In this document: positions 12,001 to 22,000 of the stretch, piece by piece | Layout of the letters: every line of letters starts with the position of its first letter | Position numbering within the stretch: the first letter of the stretch is position 1 | Source: Deuterostichococcus epilithicus | Taxonomy: Eukaryota; Chlorophyta; Trebouxiophyceae; Prasiolales; Stichococcaceae | Assembly (NCBI GenBank): GCA_033439295.1 | Contig: JAVTLE010000023.1 | Coordinates: forward strand, 868,001 to 932,000 | Direction of reading: 5' to 3' | Length of the DNA: 64,000 nucleotides | The notes under the pieces: model-generated | Databases searched by the model: none | What the model was told of the DNA's origin: nothing | The model's input: the letters and a program-made list of their open reading frames with translations, nothing else | Translations under genes and position numbers: made by a program

Positions 12001-15000
12001 CGCCGTGTTTGACTGCGCAGGACTCGAAATCAGCAGGGTCATGCGTCAGCCAGGCGGGCTGTGCTGCTCTATCACAGCCGTGCTGAGACCTCCCCGAGTT
12101 CATATTTTGAAAAACCCACCTCCTGGCGCAGCCGCTCCTCGCGCTGCTGCGCGATCTGCGCCGCCAGGCGCGCCGCCCGCGCCGCGGCCTCGGTCTCCAG
12201 GTCCGCCCGCAGTGCCTCTCGGTCCCGTTCGGCGTCCTCGCCCAGGCGCCGCGTTACCGCCAGCAGCTGCGCGTTCTTCTCCTGCAGCTCCTGTTGTGGA
12301 GGTGGCAGGACAGTGCTAGTTGTCAAGTGACCAAACACTCTGCATCTGCCCACTCAGGCCGGCCCGCTCGGCATCGAAGGTTCATGTTGGGATCGGTGTC
12401 TTAAATCAACACACAACCATGAAACCAGGTTTATTCGTCCTCGCCCGGGCGGCACGTCACCAAAAGAAGGCACACCCAGCTGAGAACGACTCACACTACG
12501 AGGGCTCGTATGGGGCTGTAGCAACTCCCTTGCCTGGATGTCCCTGAACTCGACCAGGCGCGTGGTGATGACCGCCTGCGCGTCCGCGACGCCGCCCGGC
12601 GGCGCCAGGGCCAGCGCACCACTGGACCCGCCGCCGCCAAAGCCGCCACCGCCGCCGAAACCGCCGCCGCCGGTGCCACCTGGCCGCCCAGTCTTGAGGC
12701 GCTGCACCTCGTTCAGCAGCACTGCCACCTGGCGGGACAGGTCTGCTGTCTGCTGCTGCAGCGCCCTGCGTGCAAAGAGAGCTTGAAAAAAGCGGTCTGG
12801 CCTTCAGGAGAATCGCAGCGCTGCCACCTGGCAAGACAGGTCCGCCGTCCGCAGCGGCCTGCGCGCAATTGCCCACTGCAGATTTCGTATGCTCCAGCCT
12901 TACTGAATGACCGGTCAAGTGGCTAGACAGCTCTACCGTCTGCTGCTGCAGCGCCCTGCACGTCAAAGCACGCATCAACCTGTGAATACAGCGCTGTCAC
13001 CAACCAATGTCAGGCTTCCGCCTCGTGCGGCATGGACGTCGTTCGCATGAAGGTCTGCCTGACGCTAGAGCCATGGTGTGCTTTGCCTGGCCGCATGCCG
13101 TTCAGACGAAGCCCCGACGGAAGGTCCAGCTCAGCCCGCCTCCTCTCCCTGGCCTTGCGCGCGGCGTCGGTGGCGGCCTGCCCGAGGCGTGGATTGTCAA
13201 CAGACAGGAGACGACTCGACCAACAGCCCACGGGGCGCAGTGTGTTCCAGTTTTGGACTCACTTGCGCTCGCGGGCCTCGCGCGCGGCGTCGGCGGCGGC
13301 CTGCCCGAGGCGCACCTCCAGCGCCCGCTTCTCTGCCGCCGACCCCTCCAGCGACTGCGTCATACCGATGTACGCCTCCTTCACACGCTCGTACTCGACC
13401 TGCGCGGGCGCAAAAGGGCTTGACGCTGAGCGTTTGCAGCCTCGCTGGGCGCCACTACCTGAGGCGGGGCAATTGACAGGCGAGCAGTGCAAGGGATGAG
13501 CCTCGCACCGCGTCAGGAGTGCCTTGACGTGATCAAGATGGGCAGAGAATCGTGTGGCTAACTGTGGGTTGATAGAAAGATGCAGTTTGAACACGGACAG
13601 GATGACATTCGCATGAACTCCCACGACCAAAGCCTTGACCTCGATTTCCGTGCACGACACCCATCACTAGACTGGGTGCAGGAAGTCATGGTGTGGACAG
13701 CGCAGCAGGGGCAGCTGAGCATGTACGGCATGATGAAAAAGGCAGCGCGTCACCTGCTGGTCGCGCACGGCGACGGCTTTGACCTCGATCTCCGTGCATA
13801 GCTGGTCCAGCAGGATCTCATTGCGGCGGTTTGCCGCCCGCTCCTTCTGGTACCGCGCCTGCAGATGCCAGGGAGATCGGTTTCCGGTTTGTAATGCTGT
13901 GTGGTCCATGTCAACCGTGCCAAAAGCATGCACGACATGACATGGCTGGCAGCATCTGTGCTCGGTGCCGAGGCTCGAGCGCTGGAGGTCGGGTACCCCT
14001 GCGGGCTCACTTGGAGAGACGCCGGGAGGTCGAATTGGCAGCAACAGGCTCGCAGTGGTGCAAAAATTTCAGGTGGGGCAGGTCAGCTCGCCTGCATCTC
14101 GACGTAGCGCGTATATGCCTCCGTCGGGGTGAGTGCCGCCGCCGGCACGGGAGTGCCGTCCAGCGTCGCCGCGCCTGCGAGGTCATAGAAAGGGATGTAG
14201 AACCACACGCGGCTGCATCAGCCCAAGATCACACACGGCAGCAGCTGCAGCTTGCGGACCAGCTGCTGATACCAGACTTCACACGGGCAGTACCTGTTGG
14301 AATGGCCACCCCAGTAGCACCTTTTAATGACACACGCGCTTGCAAAAGTGCCATGGCCGTGCATCAAATGTTTGAGCGGAAATGGCCATGGATGTTCTGC
14401 AAGAGCGTGTGTCATCTAGTCGACAGGGGTGGCCATATCAAAAAAACGTTCTGGTAAAGTCGGTTATCAGCAACAGGTCGAGACGTTGCGCTGGAGCGCT
14501 ACTTACCCTCCAGTTCGATCGCGGCCCAGGCTCACCTGGGGTGGCTGCCTCCGCGCCCTCAGCCGCCTGGCCCGGCAGCTGCCCGCCGGCCGCCAGCGCC
14601 AGCATCCGCTCCCGCAGGCCCCGCTCCTCCTGCAGCTCCCTTTCCGCCGCCTCTTTGCCGGCGACTGCCTGCTCGATCGCCTCCTGCCGCGCCGCGTCAA
14701 TCTCCTGCATCGGACAAGGTGTCGTGAAAATTGATTAGAATCTGGAATTTCAAATCGTCAGATGTTTGGCAGGCCATGCTCCTCCTGCAGGTTTTCTCTT
14801 ACGCTTCCCTGCCGGTGGTCGCCTGCCCTGATGGCCTCCTGCCACGCCGCGTCGACTTCCTGCTCAATGCTCGACCCGCCAGCGCTGGCCGGGGAACATG
14901 TTTGGTGCTGGCGCCGCCCAGCTCGGGACGCTGTAGCAGTTCAGGGGCAGCCATTCGGATCATGTGCTGACCACTTCGTAGGCCCTCGCATCCCTCGTGG

Positions 15001-18000
15001 GCGGAGCGGCCCGGTCCCGAAAACAAGCCAGTGCCGATAAAAAGCCAACCCATTTTCTTTGGGGTCTGAAAATCTGTTTGCGTCCGAATCCCTCAACCTT
15101 GTCAGAAAGCTGCCCCCTCACCTGGATTTGCTGGCGCACCTCTTTGGCGAACCCCTCAGACTTCTCAGCATGGCTGCCGCCTCACCTACATGTGCTGGCG
15201 GAACTCTTTGGCATCCGAGTCCCTCTCGACCTTCTCAGCATGGCTGCCCCCTCGCATTTTTCTTCTTTTCTTTCCCTCATTCTTTTACTTTCTTTGTATT
15301 AAAGTTTGTTCTCTCCCTCACCTGGATGTGCTGACGGAACTCTTGCACGATGCCCTCCAGCTCCACGACCTTCTTCTGCCGCTCCTCCGCCGCCTCCCGG
15401 TGCAGCTCGCCCAGCCGCCGCGCGGTCGCCAGCTCGCCCTGCAGCGCGTGCGTGGACCAGTTCAACCCCGGTATGAACCAACGAATGAACTGACAAGTTG
15501 TATGTCGTCACGGGGGCACCAGCAGGAGCTTCCTGGCGCAGCTTCCCCAGCCGCCGTGCCGTCGCCAGCTCGCCCTGCAGGGCGCGTGCGTGGGTCAGCA
15601 CCGGCGTGAGCTGACGAGATCTTGGCTGGCGTCACGGGGCACTGACAAGGACCTCGGGGTGCAGCTCCCCAGCTCCCTTTCGGGTTTTTGTCCCCAGCCA
15701 CCGTGTTGTCAGCTACCGCCCTGGAGTGCGCGTGCGCTTCAACGAGTTGATGAGTGCACAACCGCCGTCCAGGGCTTACGGGGAGCAGGCAAGGATCGCT
15801 GCAGGCGCTGGCCTGTGTCGCCCGACTGCTCCATGCTATGCTGAGGAGACACTGTACAGCTGGCCACACCAGCTAGAGCAGGAGATCCACAGGGCCACAA
15901 CCTGGTAACAGCGCGTCGCCGCCAAATTGGCGACGTGCACACTGTCGTCAGGTTGTTGCCTCTGGACCTCCCGGCTGCGGAGCCGTAATGCGTCCCTCAT
16001 GCGCTGCCAACCTGTGCTGCGGCTGGACCGCTGGCTGCAAATGCCAACAAATGCTAAAAGTTGAGATTGGCAAAAAAAGTTTTCACCTCAAAGCCCTGGG
16101 AGCCCGCGGCGGCCTCCTCCTTGGCAGCCTTGAGCGCCCGCCGAGCATCCTCTGAAGCGGACTCTGCCGCCTCGCAGCGATCCCGCAGGCGGGCCTCCGA
16201 GGACGCCGCCGCCGCGGCAGCCGCCTCCGCCTCCTGCACCTTGCGCCGCAGCTCCGTAACCTGCGGGAAGCAGAAGCGTCTGAGCGGGCTGGAAAGCTCT
16301 GGGGAGCAGAAGTGCCGAGACCTGATCTACGAGATTTGACGAGTGTGCTCGCGTGTCAGCGTTATATATTGCCTATGTTCAAATCGGCTGTGCAGCTGGG
16401 ATACCAAGCGTGCGCTGCTGGAGCCACCGCGCCACCTCCTGCCGCTTGGTCAGCACCTCCCGATGCATGAGCAGCAGGATTTCATCGATAGCCACCAGCA
16501 ACACTCTCGAGACTGGGCCCGGCTGCCCTTTGCTGCCGCAACCCCTTGACATAATCGTAGCCTCCAAAAAGCATTGATTCGGAGCCTGTCATGTGGGATG
16601 CGACAGTGCCCAATCGCCTTCAAGTTCGAAAGCCTGCAACAGCGGAGATGCATCTGCAGAAGAGAGGTTCCCTGGGCTTCCTGATGGGCAGGCATTCTAC
16701 ACACTCATCACCCACGTTCTGCCAAGCCACAGGGCCAGGGTTCTCTGATCACGCAGTATCGCCCTGGCTGTTGCTGGCCTGTCCAAATTATAGGCCTTGC
16801 AGTCGAGGGTTACAGTGCAGCCCATACAGATCTGCCTCCCATCCGGCGGCTCAAAACCCTAAAAGCACACAGCGATGCTGCAGCTGTGACATGGCTCGTT
16901 GGATGGCAGCAACTTGACTGGCGAGCTCCTGCCTGTTCCTTGGCGGCGCCAAGTGCTTGACACTGCAGTTCTGAGTAAATCCCTGGCCCACAAGAACGAA
17001 AACATCCCCCAACCTAAGTACTCGCTGAGCTGCCGCCTTGTAAACCTGATTGCCCTCGCCTGCCAGGACAAGGCACGACGCCGCTGCGACACAGCAGCCC
17101 GTTCCTACAGCCCGTGTTCCTACAGAAAGCTCCTTGCCTAGCCATGTTTCCGACCGACATCCACTTCCCCAGAGAGAGGGCAACAACTCGCCTGGGTGGA
17201 CGATGCGCGCCGCTCCGATTGCAGCAGCTCGCTCTTGCGGCCCAGCTCCTCGTCTAGCCAGGCAGCGCGGCTCTCCACCAGGGCCTTCTCCTGTTCCAGG
17301 CGGGAGCGGCCCAGCTCCGCACGGTTGGCGGCCGCCTGCGCCACGTGCGCGCGCGCGTCTGCCTCCGTGCCCGCGTCCGTCAGCGCCACGATCTTGTCCT
17401 GCAGGCGAAATGCAGGTGCTGCATCTGAGATGCCGACTGTCACGATGTAGGCCAGGCTGTCTTGCTGCGTGTTTGCCTCTGTGCCCGCGTCCGTCAGCGC
17501 CACGATCTTGTCCTGCAGGCGACATTTATTTTTGCAGATGCTGCATCTGAGACGCCCGCCGACTGTTAAGGTCCAGGCCAGGCCCAGCTGTCATTTTGGG
17601 CGTCGGCCGCCGTGCTCGCGTCCGGCAGCGCCACAACCTTGTCCTGCAGGTTGACAGCTGCCCAGGCGGAGGCCCAATTGTGTGCAAAGGCTGTTTGCTT
17701 GTCGGTGCGGCACGCTACCCAGGTGGCCATGCATGTCCAAACGTAAAGTGCTTCCATGAGGCGACTGTGCAGCTCGTCATCGACCCGGCCTTCACGACCA
17801 TCGATGCACAGGTGTCTCCCAACTTTGACTTTTTGGATTCGGCGACTCACCATGGACACCTTGAGGCGACTATGGAGTTCGTCCAGCTCGGCCTGGCGCT
17901 GCGCGAGCAGCTTGTCGAGGCCCCGTTTGTCTGCGTGCAGCGCCTCGATCTGCAGGCGCAGCACATCGATGGGAACCCGGGTCACACAGCACGGCGCGAG

Positions 18001-18911
18001 CGGCGGCGCTCTGCTGCCTCCGCGAATCCCGCTGCTCCCGGCCCCCCTCGAGCGCCGAGCTAGCTCGCGGCAAAGCTGTCGCATGCGGCTCATGCATAGC
18101 GCGGCATGGCAGGCACACCTCAACGTCCTTGCGCTGCAAGGCGGCGTCCTTCTCCATGAGCGCCGTCTGCAGCTTGTACGCCTCCGCCCTGGCGGCGCGC
18201 TGCTCCTGTGGCGCCACAGAAACGATGCCGCTGACGCACCTGGCTTGACCGCGCGAGCAGGTAGAGCTTCGCAGAATGGCAAGCTCGGCTGCCAGGTCGC
18301 ATATAAGCAACATGGCACAAACTGCAGGCGGCGATGTGATCCGCAGCCCTGGCGTCACGGGTACTGCTGCACCTCTGCCAGCCGCTGATTTTCTGACGTG
18401 AGCCGCTCGTTCTCGGCGGCAAGCCGACCCTGCTCGTCCGCCAGCGCCGTGTAGCGCTGCTCCATGGCCTGTGCATGTCAACAGCGGCAGGGGTGGCATA
18501 TTTGCGGCGGGGAACGGACGGGCTGCAGCGGCAGTCTGACAGTTAGTGCATGACGCCAGTTTCAACGACTGCGTTCGCGTTGATGCAAGGCATTCATGAC
18601 ATCACGACATGCTCACCTGGCTTGCATGCTCTGCATTGATGGCAGCTGCCTCCGCCTGCAAGAGAGGGTGATTTGAAGGTCACGCTGATGGGATGATGGC
18701 CAAGCCGGCGTCGTTCCCACTTGCAGCAGCTATGCGAGCAGCAACCCTGTGGTATTGTCTTCTGATTCGAGGCCATGGACGCGGTGTGGTTTGGTATTGG
18801 ACTTTGAAGTCGAGCAAGACGAAGCAAGTGCACCTGAGCCTGGATTGTGCCCAAGCTCTCCTCAAGCTCAGCAATACGTCGCTCCATTGCGGCGGGCTCC
18901 AGGCCCGCCAT
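1..18911 (-). CDS. NUA: TPR/Mlp/NUA-like nuclear pore basket coiled-coil protein (3' end off window)
   Basis: Long, intron-rich gene read right to left. The proposed start is the ATG at 18911-18909, beginning MAGLEPAAMERRIAEL; an upstream ATG at 18953 in the same frame is possible. Phase-0 exons fit at 18834-18911, 18617-18655, 18373-18468, 18119-18205, 17860-17949 and 17192-17398. Many more follow, ending with 1254-1361, 820-984, 325-676 and 1-203. Almost all of the protein is heptad-like coiled coil. Recognisable family blocks occur in N-to-C order: AMEQRYTALADEQGRL, WLDEELGRKSELLQ, EAYTRYVEMQ followed by ARYQKERAANRRNE, VITTRLVEFRDIQ, FVATLVRQRDMFRQLFEQ, WLRREKETLEVQKSLAEQE, VLRESNTALR and DEAKRWESRVNELLLKYGSVD. 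The C-terminal tail is poly-Gln/poly-Glu and then Pro/Ala-rich; it is cut at base 1. A glycine-rich insert lies near 12600-12680. The family anchors the inner nuclear-pore basket and acts in mRNA export and SUMO homeostasis. The identity is recalled from motifs; exact mid-gene exon borders are approximate. Confidence 0.85.
491..548. repeat. CTC/CTG trinucleotide repeat with ambiguous bases
   Basis: On the minus strand this run of CAG then GAG codons encodes the poly-Gln/poly-Glu stretch of the NUA-like protein. Bases 546 and 548 are N, so the repeat length was probably not resolved in the assembly. Confidence 0.9.
3108..3126 (-). repeat. Telomere-like CCCTAAACCCTGAACCCTA tract at a 3' splice site
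   Basis: Read in gene sense (minus strand), the tract directly precedes the acceptor AG of the exon ending at 3105. A second, degraded copy of exon edge plus tract lies at about 3186-3221. Confidence 0.7.
8790..9310 (-). repeat. Three to four tandem copies of one NUA exon with its intron border
   Basis: Copies at about 8790-8905, 8926-9034 and 9052-9160, plus a remnant at 9288-9310. They share the exon segment (gcttgcgcagctcctcgcc), the acceptor region (ccctgttgcaatcgat) and flanking intron (ggacatcataggagtcctc type). The left-most copy, continuous with exon sequence down to about 8725, is the one that keeps a long open coiled-coil frame; the others are decayed. Confidence 0.8.
12724..12962 (-). 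repeat. Three tandem copies of a NUA exon start and acceptor
   Basis: Segments at 12724-12776, 12818-12865 and 12905-12962 all read as versions of gacaggtctgctgtctgctg followed by cagcgccctgc. On the minus strand this is acceptor plus ALQQQTADLSRQV-like coding sequence. Only the left-most copy continues into the long exon containing VAVLLNEVQRLKTG. Confidence 0.8.
15120..15735 (-). repeat. Cluster of exon and intron-border duplicates in NUA
   Basis: The 3' part of the exon encoding GELATARRLGELHREAAEE...EFRQHIQ, with its donor (real copy about 15319-15439), is repeated at 15120-15172 and 15184-15245. The 5' part with its acceptor is repeated at 15540-15602 and again, more decayed, at 15655-15735. 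Both sides of one exon have therefore been copied independently. Confidence 0.75.
17360..17650 (-). repeat. Three tandem copies of a NUA acceptor and exon start
   Basis: The sequence reading DKIVALTDAGTEA after a CCTGCAG acceptor (minus strand) occurs at 17360-17398 (the real exon start). It recurs almost unchanged at 17474-17520 and more diverged at 17600-17650. The extra copies hit stops or lose the downstream exon, so they look like unused pseudo-exons. Confidence 0.85.
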
Positions 18912-19044
18912 TGCAGAGCGAGCGCGCAGCTGTTGTTGCAGTTTTACGATCACCTCGAATCAGTTTCCATCTTGTTATAGCGATCGACGCTTGTTGACGC
19001 GCCAGGCAATGAGACGATCACTCGTGTGGCAATGCAGAGTGTGA
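18912..19044. promoter_or_regulatory. Short divergent promoter region, NUA / isoamylase
   Basis: The two proposed start codons face away from each other with about 130 bp between them. No TATA box is convincing. If the isoamylase first exon is wrong, the shared region extends to about 19550. Confidence 0.35.
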
Positions 19045-22000
19045 ATGCCGACTGTCAGCATTGCAAGCTTGCTCAGCTCGGGACTTCAAACATGCCCCGA
19101 CACTGACTCTGGGAGCCTGGTCTTGATACGAGTCTTCAGATCAGCGTCATCACAGGGTGAAGACCAGCAGCAGACTACACAACAGGGCAGGTGCAGCGGC
19201 ACTGCAGCTCTGCAGATCCACTTTACCGCCATGCAGATTGGTCGGCTATCAGGGAGCGGATGTGCTGCGAAGCCGCGCGCTAGCGGTCACCACCGCACCT
19301 GCACTGATCCTGCAAGGTGCTCCTCCAGATCGCTTCCTCGCAGCGCATGCTTCTTCGCCATACGAGCAATGCAATGATGCATGATCGATCCTTGTTGCAT
19401 TCCACGATGTCGGAGGTCAAAGGAGCTTGGGTACCGTGATCCGCAAGCTGAATCGTTATGCTAGGCCAAACAGCTTTCGCACATAGCAACTGAACGTCGC
19501 TTCAAGTTCTCAGAGTATAGCTCTTCGCTCAGGTGCAGTGGCTTCAGACAGTCGGACAGACACCAGCAGCATGCCTGCCGCTCTCAGCCGCGGCACAGCA
19601 TCACCGTGCGTGCCGCAGCCGCACCAGCAGCCATTGACACGGGCTCACTGCTGACGCGCCTGGCGCCGGAGCCGGACGCAAGTCAGCCGTCGGGGCAGCC
19701 TGGAAGCGATGCGTTCGGCGATGCACTCACGGGAGCACCGATGCCGCTCGGCGCGACCTTCCTGCCAGATCAGGTACGCTGTGGCGCCCCTTGAATGGTC
19801 TGGCGCTGCCGCTGAGTCGCCGATGCCAGTCAACTGCACGCACCAGCTGCGTTGCCGTTAAGCGGCCAGGCGAAATCAATGCCAGTGTCCTGCCACAAGG
19901 TACACCCACACGACCAGCGTCTCGCATGTTGCAGGGCGTCACCAACTTCGCTGTCTTCTCCTCCGCTGCTGCCGCCGTGTCGCTGGTGCTGTTCTCGGAC
20001 TCGGACCTGGCCGCCGGGCGCCCCACGCACGAGGTCGCGCTGCACCCGGAGCGAAACCGCAGCGGCCACACGTGGCACATCGCGCTGCCAGGCCTCGACT
20101 CTAGCATGCTGTACGGTGAGTAGTTGTCAACTAAGAGGTTCCCATACCCCATCCAGTGCAGGACGATCTGCCGATTGTTCTTCAGCTGTGCAAGGTGCAT
20201 CCATGTGTGCACCATGCTGGACGCCGGAACCGCCTTTCCTCAATCACTGAACATCTGCCGGAATCTCAGCGATTCGTACTTGTGCTGAAGGAGTCTCAAT
20301 TTGGAGGGCATTGGTGTCAAGCCTAATTAGAATTTAGAATGGTTGGCTCCGAAACTGTCTCAAAAGAATGGTGGATGTTGCATGTCGTCTTGCAACCTGC
20401 TCGTTGACGTCGGCTGTCACAGGGTATCGGCTGGAGGGGCCACACGAGGTAGCACAGACCGTAACCAGTGCCACAGAGGGCGCCACAGAGGGGCTGGCCG
20501 CGCCAGCACCAGAGCCGGTCGTGACCGCGCCCGGCCACCGATTCAACGCGGTGAGAATCAGACGAGAGTTCGGGTCGCGATTTGCTGTTATAAGAAGTCA
20601 TTGCGCCGTCTTGATGATTCTTGGGTTGCAAAGTTGCCATTGCCTCACCTGCTGTGGCTGTGAGTGTTCCATATGGTAGCATTGCTTGTCACATCGACTC
20701 AGGACACGCCTGACACTGGCGCCAGTAAACTGACAAGTGCAGGCACTCACGAGGTGGCACACTCACTGTGACGCAGAATGCGGTGGTGCTGGACCCCTAC
20801 GCAAAGGCAGTGGTGGGGCGGCGGATATTCGGGGAGTTGGGACCGGTGCGCTGTCCATCTGATAATGCCAAGGCATCGACCAACTCTTCACTGCACCCCC
20901 TGCAACTACTCTGTCGATCGATCAGAGGCGTTCTTTGTGTCTGCATCCTAACGAGTCAGAGGTTTCGTCGTGGCCGCTGCACGGACAGGACATCGATCCG
21001 GGGCCAGCGGCGGCTGCGGGCGTCTCGCGTACCTGGCCGCAGTCTGCCGGCGCGCTGCCGGCGGCGGAGCCCTTCGACTGGCAGGGCGACCGCCCGCTGC
21101 ACCTGCCGCAGGCAAGCTGGGCAAGCAAACACATGCTTCCTGCAGGGTTTTGTGGGTGTTGAATTGCAGGGGAGGGCCCTGGCCATCGTGGTTCGCATCC
21201 AAGAGCCAACGATGGCTGAAGGCACTCGACATGAAGACGCTGAAATGATCAGGCCTCATGTGGAGAGTAGCTTCAGCACTTGGCAGTGATCACTTCAGGA
21301 CTGAGACATTCACGAAGTCTGCTGCATATGCGTTATCGTTCACACGTGAACCACTTCACTGCAGGAGGATCTGGTCATCTACGAGATGCATGTGCGCGGC
21401 TTCACGCACGCATCGCCGTCAGCAAAGGCGCCAGGCGAGACGCGTTGCCCAGCGGCTACAAGCTCGCGATTGAAGTCTGTGCTGCTGTGTCTTCCCCATC
21501 CACACCTGTTAAGCGACTCTTGGAACGGTCTCGCTGTTGAGTTCTGGCACCGCATCGTCAGCTCTAGGTGCGGAGCTGCTCAGGTGAGCCTCGAAACTTG
21601 GCGCAGGCACGTACGCGGGCATCGTGGAGAAGCTGGCGTACCTGAAGCGGCTGGGCGTGAATGCCATCGAGCTGCTGCCCGTGCACGAGTTTAATGAGCT
21701 GGAGTACTATGCGGTGCGTCAGCTCGGAGTCACTGAAGCAGTGTCGTCGTCCGGCATATGAAAGCATGGTGTTGCTGTAGGCACGAACGCTTTTGTGCCG
21801 TTTAGATTGGTCGTTCCTGCGTGACGGTGCATGCTTCGCTTCTGGCTGCATTGTGGACGCATTGATGCCGTTGATTGATGCCGTCGATCTGGACTGTATG
21901 CTGGTGCTGAACGGCGGCGTGCCCTGGGCTGTTGTGTGTGCGCAGATGATCCCTGGGACGGATGAGTATAGATTCAACTTCTGGGGCTACTCCACCATCA

